This document shows positions 16,016-25,061 of a stretch of 64,000 nt of DNA, piece after piece. Made by a program: the position numbers and the translations under genes. Under the pieces are notes generated by a model that had not been told where the DNA came from, did not search any database, and saw only the letters and a program-made list of their open reading frames with translations. The number at the start of each line of letters is the position of its first letter. The stretch's first letter is position 1. Origin of the DNA: Salegentibacter agarivorans (GTDB lineage Bacteria; Bacteroidota; Bacteroidia; Flavobacteriales; Flavobacteriaceae); NCBI RefSeq assembly GCF_900113135.1, contig NZ_FOOH01000010.1, positions 1-64,000 on the forward strand. Direction: 5' to 3'.

Positions 16016-18814
16016 TTAAAATGAATAGTTGATTCCTAAGCTCAAAATTGCCCCTCTTGTATAGGACCTTACGGTTTGGGTGGTTTCTATACCCGTAGAG
16101 CTGGGTCTAATATCCTGCACTCTTTCTATTTCAGGATTTAGAAGGTTTTGCCCACGTAACTGGAAATCCCAGTGATCACCAAGACTTTTACTTACTATAA
16201 GGTCTAATGTTACAAAGCCTTTTTCTATAATCTCGTCGTTATAAAATACATCTCCTTCGTTTTGGGCTTCTGGTGCTCCAAGCGCATAAATTTTATCTGA
16301 AGCATAATTTCCGACTATAGAAGCTCTAAATGGATCGTCTGATTCTGTAGAGAAATTAAGTGAGCCATTAAAGATCCAGTCTGAGGCGCCCTGCAAACCT
16401 ATTTCACTTTTATTATTGTATCTGAAAGTTCTAATGAAGCTTTCACCATCAAAAACCTCTCTAAGGTCTTGTTGGTGCCACATTCTTGAAGCATTGAACG
16501 CGATTTCTAGGTCTAAACCTTCGGGACTTTCGTTATCGATTAGCTCCAGCCTCGTTTCAAGTTCCAAACCGTAAATGTTTGCTTCTTCCCCAGCATTGAA
16601 ATAAGAGAATACACCCGCTGCACCTCTATCCTGTACTTTGTTGATAGGATCTTCAATATTTTTATAGAATCCGGTTAAAGAAATTAACTGACCTGATGTT
16701 GGGAAAAATTCATATTTTAGGTCGAAGTTCAGGTTATTGGAGGCTGCCAAATCTGGATTACCACGGGTAACTTGCCCGGTTTGAGAAACATATTCAAAAG
16801 GTGCAATTTCTTTAAATTCCGGAAGGGTAATGGTTTTGCTGGCTGATAACCTAATGTTGGAATTCTCGGTTGGTGAATATTTAAAATTCAAACTAGGATA
16901 AACATTGTTGTAAGATTGATTGGAAAACTGTGGCCGGTTTGCGGGATAGTTATTTACCCTGAAATCTACATTAAGTTCGTCTTTTTGGAATCTGGCACCA
17001 AGGTTAAGGTTCCAGTTGTTTTTACCATAGTTAAAGCTTACAAATCCACCATAAGACTGTAATTCGGCCTGGTAAAAATCGGGCGTAAGCTCGTTAATTT
17101 TAAGGTTTCCACTTCTAAAATTATCTATGGTAAAAACGCTGGAAAGATTATCTAATGAGGTTGGGTTATAGGTATTGGTAGGCCGCTCTATAACTCCGTA
17201 AAATCGCGAAACAAAATCTCTTTGTTTGTTACGGTAATTTCCGCCAAAGTCTACGAATATGCTTTTGGTTTCTGCATCATCTTCCGGTTTGCTAAAAGTA
17301 ATTTTATCTTCTACAAAAGCATTAATTTCATTATCCTCAATCTTTTGGGACGACTTTCTTTGCTGATAACCACCCATTCTTCCCAACTGAATAAAATTTT
17401 CGCCGTCGTAATTTACTTCGTTTCTAATACGGTTTGGTTCATCGGCATTAACAAGATTATATCCTACGCCCCAATTCAATTCATTTTTTTCTGAAAAATT
17501 ATGGATTCCGTGGAATTGATTTATCCATAACCTTGTTTGTTTGATATTCTGATCGCGTACAAACTGGTTCAATCCCTCCGCAGGGCCGGTTTCTTCAAAC
17601 ACAACTCCTTCACCATTTCTGCCGCTTTCGTAAACTTCATCGGTAAGTTTATTTATAAAGAGGCTGGTTGCTTTTATTTCGTGATTATCAGAAACTTCAT
17701 AGATAGCATTCAGCATCCCGGTAGTATTATCGGTTTGAGTGAAATTCTCTACATCGGTAAAATAATCGTAACGGTTGTTGTTTCTGTATTCGGTAAACTC
17801 CCCTTCACGATATTCAAATTTACTGGATTGAGACGCTGTTAAAAGTACTTTTAGATCTTCGCCAAATTTCTTTCCGGCGGTTAAAGCATACCTTCTGTTT
17901 ACAGGGGCATTTGCAGTTTGAGGGTCCCAGGGCTGGTTGTATAAAGTATATTGAATGGGAATATTTTGCTGATGAAATCCGAAATAAGCGTTGTCCTGAT
18001 TCGGACTAACCTTAAAGTCTGAAAATTGTCCTACTGCATTGGTATTTACCCCAACTCTAATTCCAAAATCAAGTTCCTTGCTTCCTGCAAGTTCGCGTGA
18101 TTCTATATTTATATTCCCGGAAGCCTGGTCGGCCGAGTAAGAAGGTGAATACGTCTTGCTTATTCCCACACTCTTAATAACACGGGTTGGAAAAAGACCC
18201 AGATCTATGTTTTTACGCTCCACATCGTCTGATGGAATAGGCAAACCGTTTAGTGTAGAATATAGATAACGATCTCCCAATCCCCTCACAAAAATATCTC
18301 CCGAAGCTTCACTACTGGTAACCCCAGATATCTTTGTGGTGGCAGTGCCGGCATCAGTAACCCCAATTTTGGCTAATTCCTGGGCACCAATACTTTCCTT
18401 AATTTGAATTGCACTTTTTTGTTCTAAAAGTAAAGCAACTTCAGAATCCTGTCTTGAAACCGTAGAAATAACAACTTCGTCTAAAGCTGCTGCACTGGCT
18501 CCAAGACCGGTGTTTACTTCGGTAACTTTTCCTGCTACTACTTCAACATTTGGAATTTGCAATGTTTCGTAGCCTATAAAGCTAAATTCTACTGTATAGG
18601 TTCCGGGTTCAATATTTTTTAGGGAGTATAGCCCGTCAAAATTTGAAGTGGTTCCTTTGTTTGTTTCTTTAATGATTACATTCGCAAAAGGAAGAGGTTG
18701 TCCCTCCACTTCATTGTCAGATAATTTTCCGGCAATACTACCGGTTGTATCATTTTGCGCTTGCATAGCTACACTTAAAATAAGTAAGCTCAGGATAGAT
18801 AAATACTTCTTCAT
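16016..18814 (-). CDS. TonB-dependent outer-membrane receptor with carboxypeptidase-D-like N-terminal domain
   Basis: About 932 residues from the Met at 18814, where a clean signal peptide begins (MKKYLSILSLLILSVAMQAQ); the frame is open to 18853 but the extra 13 residues are not a signal. Order of domains: signal peptide 1-20, carboxypeptidase-regulatory-like beta sandwich about 25-110, TonB plug about 125-250 (GDIFVRGLGDRYLYS), then a 22-strand barrel ending in the aromatic C-terminal strand (ILSLGINYSF). It imports an unknown ligand using TonB energy. No SusD gene is adjacent, so it is not a classical polysaccharide utilisation system. The duplicated beta-helix lipoprotein follows at 41 nt and a PhoB/PhoR-like pair is divergent, which raises the possibility of phosphate-linked uptake; that is inference. 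Confidence 0.9.
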   Translation of the reverse strand: MKKYLSILSLLILSVAMQAQNDTTGSIAGKLSDNEVEGQPLPFANVIIKETNKGTTSNFDGLYSLKNIEPGTYTVEFSFIGYETLQIPNVEVVAGKVTEVNTGLGASAAALDEVVISTVSRQDSEVALLLEQKSAIQIKESIGAQELAKIGVTDAGTATTKISGVTSSEASGDIFVRGLGDRYLYSTLNGLPIPSDDVERKNIDLGLFPTRVIKSVGISKTYSPSYSADQASGNINIESRELAGSKELDFGIRVGVNTNAVGQFSDFKVSPNQDNAYFGFHQQNIPIQYTLYNQPWDPQTANAPVNRRYALTAGKKFGEDLKVLLTASQSSKFEYREGEFTEYRNNNRYDYFTDVENFTQTDNTTGMLNAIYEVSDNHEIKATSLFINKLTDEVYESGRNGEGVVFEETGPAEGLNQFVRDQNIKQTRLWINQFHGIHNFSEKNELNWGVGYNLVNADEPNRIRNEVNYDGENFIQLGRMGGYQQRKSSQKIEDNEINAFVEDKITFSKPEDDAETKSIFVDFGGNYRNKQRDFVSRFYGVIERPTNTYNPTSLDNLSSVFTIDNFRSGNLKINELTPDFYQAELQSYGGFVSFNYGKNNWNLNLGARFQKDELNVDFRVNNYPANRPQFSNQSYNNVYPSLNFKYSPTENSNIRLSASKTITLPEFKEIAPFEYVSQTGQVTRGNPDLAASNNLNFDLKYEFFPTSGQLISLTGFYKNIEDPINKVQDRGAAGVFSYFNAGEEANIYGLELETRLELIDNESPEGLDLEIAFNASRMWHQQDLREVFDGESFIRTFRYNNKSEIGLQGASDWIFNGSLNFSTESDDPFRASIVGNYASDKIYALGAPEAQNEGDVFYNDEIIEKGFVTLDLIVSKSLGDHWDFQLRGQNLLNPEIERVQDIRPSSTGIETTQTVRSYTRGAILSLGINYSF

Positions 18815-18990
18815 TACTATGTTTAGTTCTCTGGCGCAAATTAACGGCAGCATTGTAAAGCCTCTGTTAAGCTGAAATTATGTGTTTATGATTATAATGT
18901 TAGCTTAAGGTTACCAAAGGAGTAGAGCTTACGTAAGTTCAAATTTATGGTTACTTTTACCTCACATTATACCAAATCAACTAAACCAAA

Positions 18991-19674
18991 ATGAAAAAAA
19001 AGGACATTAAAATCTTACTGGTAGACGATGAACCGGATATCCTGGAAATAGTGGGATATAACCTTTCAGCCGAAGGATACCAGGTAATTACTACAGATAA
19101 TGGCGCTGATGCTGTAAAACTTGCCAAAAAGAAGAAACCGCAGCTTATTATCCTTGATGTAATGATGCCTGAAATGGATGGGATTGAAGCTTGTGCACAA
19201 ATTAGAAAGCTGCCAGAGCTGGAAGAAACCATTATTACTTTTCTTACCGCACGGGGCGAAGATTATTCTCAAATGGCCGGTTTTGATGCGGGAGCCGATG
19301 ATTATATTACTAAACCAATTAAACCTAAAGTGCTGGTGAGTAAAGTGAAAGCTTTGCTTAGAAGATTTAAAGATGATACCGCATCTTCTAATGTGGTGAA
19401 AATTAAAGATCTTATTATTAATCGCGATGAGTATAAAGTGATTAAAAGCGGCGAAGAAATTATTTTACCAAGAAAAGAATTCGAATTACTTTCTTTATTA
19501 GCATCAAAACCGGGGAAAGTTTTTAAAAGGGAAGATATTTTAGATAAGGTTTGGGGTGCCGAAGTTATTGTTGGCGGGCGAACCATAGATGTTCATATTA
19601 GAAAACTTAGGGAGAAAATTGGAGACGAATGTTTTAAAACCGTAAAAGGTGTAGGCTACAAGTTTGTTGTTTAA
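18991..19674 (+). CDS. OmpR/PhoB-family response regulator
   Basis: 227 residues: receiver domain 1-120 with acidic pair Asp12-Asp13, phospho-acceptor Asp56 (LIILDVMMPEMDG) and Lys in ITKP near residue 109; winged-helix DNA-binding domain about 130-225 (ILDKVWGAEVIVGGRTIDVHI). It overlaps the kinase gene by one base (TAATG), so the pair is coupled. In Bacteroidota this combination with a short two-helix kinase is usually called PhoB/PhoR-like, but phosphate sensing is not shown by sequence here. It is divergent from the TonB receptor operon across 176 bp, so it is a candidate regulator of that operon. Confidence 0.93.
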   Translation: MKKKDIKILLVDDEPDILEIVGYNLSAEGYQVITTDNGADAVKLAKKKKPQLIILDVMMPEMDGIEACAQIRKLPELEETIITFLTARGEDYSQMAGFDAGADDYITKPIKPKVLVSKVKALLRRFKDDTASSNVVKIKDLIINRDEYKVIKSGEEIILPRKEFELLSLLASKPGKVFKREDILDKVWGAEVIVGGRTIDVHIRKLREKIGDECFKTVKGVGYKFVV

Positions 19675-20744
19675 TGGCAAAAAAGTTTAAACGCTCATAT
19701 AAATTCGCAATAAAGACTTCACTTTATATCACACTTGTTTTGAGTGTGGTGTTGGCAGGTTTTGCATATTTTACCAGCGGATTTATTCCCGGGCCCTTTT
19801 TTGCTTTTATTTTTATAACCTATTTGGTATGCTTTTTTATAATTCAGTATAGAGTAGAACATTTTATATATAAAAGAATTAAAAAGATCTACGATAATGT
19901 TTCCCTTTTAGATTCTACCACTCTAAAACCCAGCCAGGTTACTACAGATATGGCTACGCTTACCCGCGAAGTTGAAAAATTTACCAAAGATAAAAAGCTG
20001 GAGATAGATACTCTTAAAGTTCGTGAAGCCTATAGGAAAGAATTTATGGGAAATGTTTCGCATGAGCTTAAAACACCACTTTTTACCGTTCAGGGATATA
20101 TTCTTACGCTGCTTGATGGCGCAATGAAAGATAAAGCGGTGCGAAAAAAATACCTGCAACGTGCCAGCAAAGGTGTTGAACGCCTTATTTATATAGTGCG
20201 CGATTTAGATATGATCACCAAACTGGAGGCCGGGGACCTACATTTAGAAGAGGAAGATTTTAATATTGTGGAACTTGTGCAGGGCTCATTTGATCTTTTG
20301 GAAATGAAAGCAGCCAAAAAGAACATCACCCTAACTTTTGATATTGATTACGACGAACCTATTTGGGTAAATGCCGATAGGGATAGAATTCAGCAGGTCC
20401 TTACCAATTTAATCGTGAATTCTATTAAATACGGAAAGGAAGATGGTACTACTGAAGTTAGCATAGAAAACCTTATCAAGAATAAAGTGATTGTTCGTGT
20501 AACCGATAATGGTGAAGGAATAGAAAAAGAAAATCTACCGCGTGTTTTTGAACGTTTTTATCGTGTAGATAAAAGCGGCTCCAGGAAGGAAGGTGGCTCT
20601 GGCTTAGGACTTTCTATCGTAAAGCATATTATTGAAGCGCACGATGAAAAAATTTATGTAGAGAGTGTTTTTGGGGTAGGTAGTGAATTTTCATTCACGC
20701 TGGAAAAGAGCAAAAATATCCCCGAAATTACTTCTGAAATTTAG
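19674..20744 (+). CDS. Membrane sensor histidine kinase, PhoR-like
   Basis: 356 residues with two membrane helices close together (about 12-33 and 36-56) and almost no periplasmic loop, so it probably senses through a partner or within the membrane. A HAMP-like linker and coiled coil follow, then the dimerisation domain with the phospho-acceptor His in GNVSHELKTP (about residues 125-134). The ATPase domain has the N box NLIVNSIKYG, G1 VTDNGEGI, and G2 EGGSGLGLSIVKHI. There is no PAS domain. The last 54 nt overlap the convergent glycosyltransferase gene. Confidence 0.92.
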   Translation: MAKKFKRSYKFAIKTSLYITLVLSVVLAGFAYFTSGFIPGPFFAFIFITYLVCFFIIQYRVEHFIYKRIKKIYDNVSLLDSTTLKPSQVTTDMATLTREVEKFTKDKKLEIDTLKVREAYRKEFMGNVSHELKTPLFTVQGYILTLLDGAMKDKAVRKKYLQRASKGVERLIYIVRDLDMITKLEAGDLHLEEEDFNIVELVQGSFDLLEMKAAKKNITLTFDIDYDEPIWVNADRDRIQQVLTNLIVNSIKYGKEDGTTEVSIENLIKNKVIVRVTDNGEGIEKENLPRVFERFYRVDKSGSRKEGGSGLGLSIVKHIIEAHDEKIYVESVFGVGSEFSFTLEKSKNIPEITSEI

Positions 20745-21749
20745 GTTGCTAAAGCCTGAAAAATCTCTTAAATCCTCAAGTTTTGAAATTTCAAATTTCT
20801 CTTGTTTGCAAAAAGGAGCTATTCCTAACTTCATAAAACGTTCAGCTAAATATTCCTGTTCGTACTGGCCGGGAGTGGGAATAAAGAATGCTTTTTTCTC
20901 CAGTTTAGCCAAATCCATTATACTGGTATAACCAGGCCTGCATATAATAATTTCACTACTTAGAATTACTTCTTCCAGTTCTTTAAAAGTTAGATAGTTT
21001 ATAATTTCCAGGCTTTTGTTTAAAGAAGTAATACTTTCCCCGCCTATTATCCCTCTTATAAAAACAATTTTTTTATCTGAATTTTGGAAGGTCACAAGTA
21101 ATTTTTCTTCCAACATTGTTCGCTGAGGTTCTGGACCAGATAAAACTACTGCGAAGTCATATCTTTTTTGTCCTCGGAATTTATTAAATCGGCTCAGTGG
21201 ACCAATGTATTTTACGTTTTCGGGCATTTCTTTTAAATGCCCCATTATTCCGCTTAAATTTTTACTGCCGGGAGTATCGGGAATCCAGCATTCATCAAAT
21301 TTTGAAATATATTTTTGATGTAATTTACTGCTTAAATAAGTAGTATTTCCACTTAGCACATTTAACTGGTGTGTGATAAAAACCGAAGTGATTTTTTTAT
21401 GCCGGCATCCAAATCGGTTATCAGAGATTATTCCGTTTAAATTATATTCATCAACAAATTCTTTTATCGCTTTTTTTTCAAGTCTTATAGCACGTAGAAT
21501 ACCTGGAGTTTCAGTAAATAATTTCCATTTAAAAGAACTCGCAGATTTGCTATAGGAAATATTATAGGAGGGAAGTTCCAGGCATTTAATATCTGGGAAT
21601 TCTTTCTGTAATAACTGTAACGCCACTCCATCTGAAGCGATAAAAACTTCAAAATTATGATTCAGTAATTCATTGATAATAGAAATAGAACGTGTAGCAT
21701 GACCAAGCCCCCAGTTTAAAACAGCCACTAAAATTCTTTTCTTCTGCAT
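20691..21749 (-). CDS. Glycosyltransferase, MurG/GT28-like fold
   Basis: A 352-residue GT-B protein. The N-terminal glycine-rich loop LNWGLGHATRS (residues 12-22) is typical of the MurG and MJ1255-like groups. The C-terminal donor site carries IICRPGYTSIMDLAKLEKKAFF, where the Gly-Tyr-Thr/Ser and Asp-Leu region contacts the nucleotide sugar, and IPTPGQYEQEYLAERF. It is too different from MurG to be the peptidoglycan enzyme. I would call it an uncharacterised UDP-sugar transferase, possibly for a glycolipid or surface polymer. A TATATTTG element (21761-21754, minus) ends only a few bases from the ATG, so either the mRNA is leaderless or another promoter is used. The 3' end overlaps the histidine kinase gene by 54 nt. 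Confidence 0.8.
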   Translation of the reverse strand: MQKKRILVAVLNWGLGHATRSISIINELLNHNFEVFIASDGVALQLLQKEFPDIKCLELPSYNISYSKSASSFKWKLFTETPGILRAIRLEKKAIKEFVDEYNLNGIISDNRFGCRHKKITSVFITHQLNVLSGNTTYLSSKLHQKYISKFDECWIPDTPGSKNLSGIMGHLKEMPENVKYIGPLSRFNKFRGQKRYDFAVVLSGPEPQRTMLEEKLLVTFQNSDKKIVFIRGIIGGESITSLNKSLEIINYLTFKELEEVILSSEIIICRPGYTSIMDLAKLEKKAFFIPTPGQYEQEYLAERFMKLGIAPFCKQEKFEISKLEDLRDFSGFSNLNFRSNFGDIFALFQRE

Positions 21750-21817
21750 ATATCAAATATAATATTAAGTGCCTGTGCGCTATTTTCTTTAATTTTACCA
21801 AAATATTAAATTAAGGC

Positions 21818-22492
21818 GTGGGAAGTAAGAATAAATTAAGACGATTCAGGGAGAATGAAACATTTGAAAATGTGATACAACCCTCTCGGGAAGAGCTGGA
21901 GAAAGATCAATTCAGTTTAAAAGGAAAATGGAATAAAGATTTTTTTAAAAATGATAACCCTATAGTACTGGAATTAGGCTGCGGAAAAGGAGAATATACC
22001 ATTGGCCTTTCTAAGCAGGATGCTACAAAGAATTTTATAGGAATAGATATAAAAGGCGCCAGGTTTTGGAGAGGTGCAAAAACTGCTATAGAAGAAAATC
22101 TGGAAAACGTAGCTTTTTTAAGAGCTCAAATTGAATTAATAGATCGCGTTTTTGCCGAAAATGAAGTAGATGAGATCTGGATCACTTTTCCCGATCCTCA
22201 AATTAAATACAAGCGTACCAAGCATCGCTTAACAAATGCTGAATTCCTTCAGAAGTATAATCATATTTTAAAACCTGAAGGTCTGGTGAATCTTAAAACC
22301 GACAGCGAATTTATGCACGGTTACACGCTTGGCTTGCTTCACGGTGAAGGTCACGAAATTCTATATGCGCATCACGATATTTATGAAAATGAATATTCGC
22401 CCAAAGCGGTTAGGGAAATTCAAACTTTCTACGAAAAACAGTATCTTGACCAGGGAAAACCTATAACTTACATTCAGTTTAGGATAAAATAA
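21818..22492 (+). CDS. trmB: tRNA (guanine-N7-)-methyltransferase
   Basis: Adds m7G at position 46 of tRNAs using S-adenosylmethionine. 224 residues, GTG start at 21818 giving the N-terminus MGSKNKLRRF. The SAM loop is VLELGCGKGEYTIGL (about residues 50-64). The family signature follows as ITFPDPQIKYKRTKHRL (about 126-142), and the C-terminus KPITYIQFRI matches the TrmB end. It is the first gene of a plus-strand run with the LysE-type and alkyltransferase-like genes, with gaps of 6 and 2 nt. Confidence 0.95.
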   Translation: MGSKNKLRRFRENETFENVIQPSREELEKDQFSLKGKWNKDFFKNDNPIVLELGCGKGEYTIGLSKQDATKNFIGIDIKGARFWRGAKTAIEENLENVAFLRAQIELIDRVFAENEVDEIWITFPDPQIKYKRTKHRLTNAEFLQKYNHILKPEGLVNLKTDSEFMHGYTLGLLHGEGHEILYAHHDIYENEYSPKAVREIQTFYEKQYLDQGKPITYIQFRIK

Positions 22493-22498
22493 GTCTCT

Positions 22499-23122
22499 TT
22501 GGAGGAAACAAAACTTTTTCTAATTACTTATTTCGCGGCCTTGCTTGGGGTGATTCCTCCCGGTTTGGTGAATATGACCGTGGCTAAAACCTGTGTTGAA
22601 AAAGGAAAGAAAAATGGGCTTTATGTTGCGTTGGGTGCCACAATTGTAGTAATTATTCAGGCAACAGTGGCCGTGTTACTCGCTAAATATATATTCGGAA
22701 ATGAATTTGTTCAGAATATTTTATTACGTGCCGGCCTGGTAATATTTATTCTCCTTGCTGTTTACTTTTTTATTCAGGCAAAGAAACGGGGCGGCATAGA
22801 ACATAAATCCCGCAAAGCAAATTCCAACAGTATTTTTAAAGGAATGCTCGTGGCGGCCCTAAATATTTTTCCCGTTCCGTATTTTGTGGCTATTGCAGGA
22901 GCCCTTCATATTGGCGTTGGGGCCACTTACGATTGGTCCCGAATTATAGCCTTTATTCTGGCTGCATCCATGGGAAGTTTTACAACACTATATGTTTACG
23001 TACTTTCCTTTATTAGAATTGAAAAACAGGCTGAAGCATTTTCAAAATACTCCAATTATTTTATGACCGCCCTAATGCTTATTTTGGTAATTGTAACACT
23101 TTTAAGAATTTATTACTCTTAG
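22499..23122 (+). CDS. LysE-family exporter
   Basis: A 207-residue inner-membrane protein with six hydrophobic segments, the LysE/RhtB amino-acid exporter topology. The first helix carries the family signature region GVIPPGLVNMTVAKTC (about residues 17-32). It starts at TTG (22499) because no ATG precedes the first helix. Close spacing to trmB and to the next gene (2 nt) indicates one transcript. The substrate is not predictable. Confidence 0.85.
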   Translation: MEETKLFLITYFAALLGVIPPGLVNMTVAKTCVEKGKKNGLYVALGATIVVIIQATVAVLLAKYIFGNEFVQNILLRAGLVIFILLAVYFFIQAKKRGGIEHKSRKANSNSIFKGMLVAALNIFPVPYFVAIAGALHIGVGATYDWSRIIAFILAASMGSFTTLYVYVLSFIRIEKQAEAFSKYSNYFMTALMLILVIVTLLRIYYS

Positions 23123-23124
23123 GT

Positions 23125-23454
23125 TTGGAAGAAAAGAACTTTTTTGAAAGGGTTTATGAAGTAGTGAGACAAATTCCAAAAGGGAAAGTGACTTCTTACG
23201 GCGCTATAGCAAAAAGCGTAGGTGCCGCAAAAAGTGCAAGAATGGTTGGGTATGCAATGAATTCGGCTAAAGATCTGGACGATGTGCCGGCGCACCGGGT
23301 GGTAAATAGAAACGGACTCCTTACCGGCAAAAGTCATTTTGGAGATCATAGCGCGATGCAGCAAATGCTAACTTCTGAAGGGGTTACGGTAAAAGATAAT
23401 AAAGTTCAGGATTTTAAAAAGCACTTTTGGGATCCTCAGGAAGATTTGAGATAA
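23125..23454 (+). CDS. Alkyltransferase-like protein (ATL), MGMT family without active-site Cys
   Basis: 109 residues covering only the C-terminal DNA-binding domain of O6-alkylguanine transferases, starting at a TTG two bases after the previous stop. The arginine-finger region reads SYGAIAKSVGAAKSARMVGYAMN, and the active-site motif that would be PCHRV reads VPAHRVVN, with Ala in place of Cys. ATL proteins bind O6-alkylguanine lesions without removing the alkyl group and flag them for nucleotide excision repair. No repair gene is adjacent. The call is firm because the Cys-to-Ala change is clearly visible in an otherwise intact motif. Confidence 0.92.
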   Translation: MEEKNFFERVYEVVRQIPKGKVTSYGAIAKSVGAAKSARMVGYAMNSAKDLDDVPAHRVVNRNGLLTGKSHFGDHSAMQQMLTSEGVTVKDNKVQDFKKHFWDPQEDLR

Positions 23455-23624
23455 ATTTTTCTTCTGAAGTTTTACTATAATGGGGCTTTATTATTCCATA
23501 GATCAATTATGGGTAAATACTTCGTTTTCTTAGCTTTTCCCCCTATATTTGCGTTTAGAATGAATCTATATAAGCTGATGAGATTTTAGATAAAACTCGC
23601 TATTTCAGCTTAAAATTGTCCTGA

Positions 23625-23632
23625 TATTTTTG
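23625..23632 (+). promoter_or_regulatory. -7 element for mrp
   Basis: TATTTTTG, 20 nt before the mrp ATG. A second candidate -7 element, TATATTTG, lies at 23544-23551 and would give a leader of about 100 nt. Confidence 0.45.
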
Positions 23633-23652
23633 GGATTATAAATATCTTTTAA

Positions 23653-24786
23653 ATGAAGTTAGACAGAAAAGAAATATTAAAATCGCTGGAAACTATTTCT
23701 GTAGCCGGAGAAGGCAAAAATATGGTAGAAAGCGGGGCTGTTCAAAATGTAATGACTTTCGGTGATGAGGTGGTTGTAGACCTGGTTTTACAAACTCCTG
23801 CCTTGCATATTAAAAAGCGGGCAGAAGTGGATGTGATGAAAGCAATTCACGAACATGTAGAACAAAAAGCCAAAGTTAAAGTAAATATTAAAATAGAGTC
23901 TACCTCTAAAAAACCAGAAATAAAAGGGAAAGCAATTCCCGGGATTTCTAATATTATAGCCGTGGCTTCAGGAAAAGGAGGCGTAGGTAAATCTACAGTA
24001 ACCGCTAACCTTGCGGTAACTTTATCAAAGATGGGCTTTAAAGTAGGAATTTTAGATGCCGATATTTATGGGCCGTCTATCCCTATGATGTTTGATGTAG
24101 AAGCTTCAAGACCACTTTCAGTAAATGTAGATGGGAAATCTAAAATGAAACCTGTAGAAAACTACGGGGTGAAAATTCTTTCTATCGGGTTCTTTACCCA
24201 ACCAAATCAGGCAGTTATTTGGCGTGGACCAATGGCTTCTAAAGCTTTAAATCAAATGATTTTTGATGCGGCCTGGGGCGAGTTAGATTTTCTTTTAGTA
24301 GATCTACCACCGGGAACGGGAGATATTCATCTTTCAATTATGCAGTCTCTTCCTGTAACAGGATCTGTGATTGTAAGTACTCCACAAAACGTGGCTTTAG
24401 CCGATGCTAAAAAAGGAGTAGCGATGTTCCGTCAGGAAAGTATAAATGTGCCGGTACTGGGAATAATAGAGAATATGGCGTATTTTACTCCAGAAGAACT
24501 TCCTGAAAATAAATATTATATCTTCGGAAGAGAAGGTGCTAAAAACCTCGCAAAAGATATTGAAGCGCCATTTTTAGGCGAAATTCCGCTGGTACAAAGC
24601 TTAAGAGAATCTGGTGATATTGGCCGTCCTGCTGCTATGCAGGAGTCAACACCCCTGGAAGAAGCTTTTGAAGAAATTACCCGTGGGATGGTTCAGGAAA
24701 CAGTGAATAGAAACCAAAGTCTGCCTCCAACTGAAGCGATTAAGATCACTACAATGGCAGGATGCAGTGCAGTTAATAAAAAATAG
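23653..24786 (+). CDS. apbC: Mrp/NBP35-family P-loop ATPase, Fe-S cluster carrier
   Basis: 377 residues: N-terminal MIP18/DUF59 domain (about 1-85), then a deviant Walker A SGKGGVGKST (about residues 110-119), a Walker-B-like ILDADIYGPSIP, and the switch region VDLPPGTGDIHLS. ApbC/Mrp proteins carry and transfer 4Fe-4S clusters to apo-enzymes. The last residues contain a single Cys in AGCSAVN. The stop codon is immediately followed by the NifU-domain gene, supporting a joint role in Fe-S assembly. Confidence 0.93.
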   Translation: MKLDRKEILKSLETISVAGEGKNMVESGAVQNVMTFGDEVVVDLVLQTPALHIKKRAEVDVMKAIHEHVEQKAKVKVNIKIESTSKKPEIKGKAIPGISNIIAVASGKGGVGKSTVTANLAVTLSKMGFKVGILDADIYGPSIPMMFDVEASRPLSVNVDGKSKMKPVENYGVKILSIGFFTQPNQAVIWRGPMASKALNQMIFDAAWGELDFLLVDLPPGTGDIHLSIMQSLPVTGSVIVSTPQNVALADAKKGVAMFRQESINVPVLGIIENMAYFTPEELPENKYYIFGREGAKNLAKDIEAPFLGEIPLVQSLRESGDIGRPAAMQESTPLEEAFEEITRGMVQETVNRNQSLPPTEAIKITTMAGCSAVNKK

Positions 24787-25029
24787 ATGACGAGCGAAGA
24801 AGTTAAATTAAATGTAGAAAAGGCCCTGGCTGAAATCAGACCTTTTTTGGAGAGTGACGGGGGCAATATTTCCCTTATCGCTATTGAGAACGATCGCCTG
24901 GTTAAGGTTCGTCTGGAAGGCGCATGTGTAGATTGCACAGTAAACCAGATGACGCTAAAATCTGGGGTAGAAATGACTATTAAAAAATATGTTCCACAAA
25001 TAGAAAGTGTGATCAATATTCAAAGGTAA
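24787..25029 (+). CDS. NifU C-terminal-domain Fe-S scaffold
   Basis: An 80-residue stand-alone NifU-like C-terminal domain (Nfu type) with the cluster-binding CxxC in ACVDCTVNQMTL (Cys41 and Cys44) and the usual FLESDGGNISL near the N-terminus. It can bind a labile 4Fe-4S cluster between two monomers and hand it to targets. It starts on the base after the mrp stop, with ferredoxin reductase and ferredoxin genes following, so the four form a redox/Fe-S cluster of genes. Confidence 0.94.
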   Translation: MTSEEVKLNVEKALAEIRPFLESDGGNISLIAIENDRLVKVRLEGACVDCTVNQMTLKSGVEMTIKKYVPQIESVINIQR

Positions 25030-25061
25030 GCACCTGGCTTACTATCAAATTTACCAGTAGA

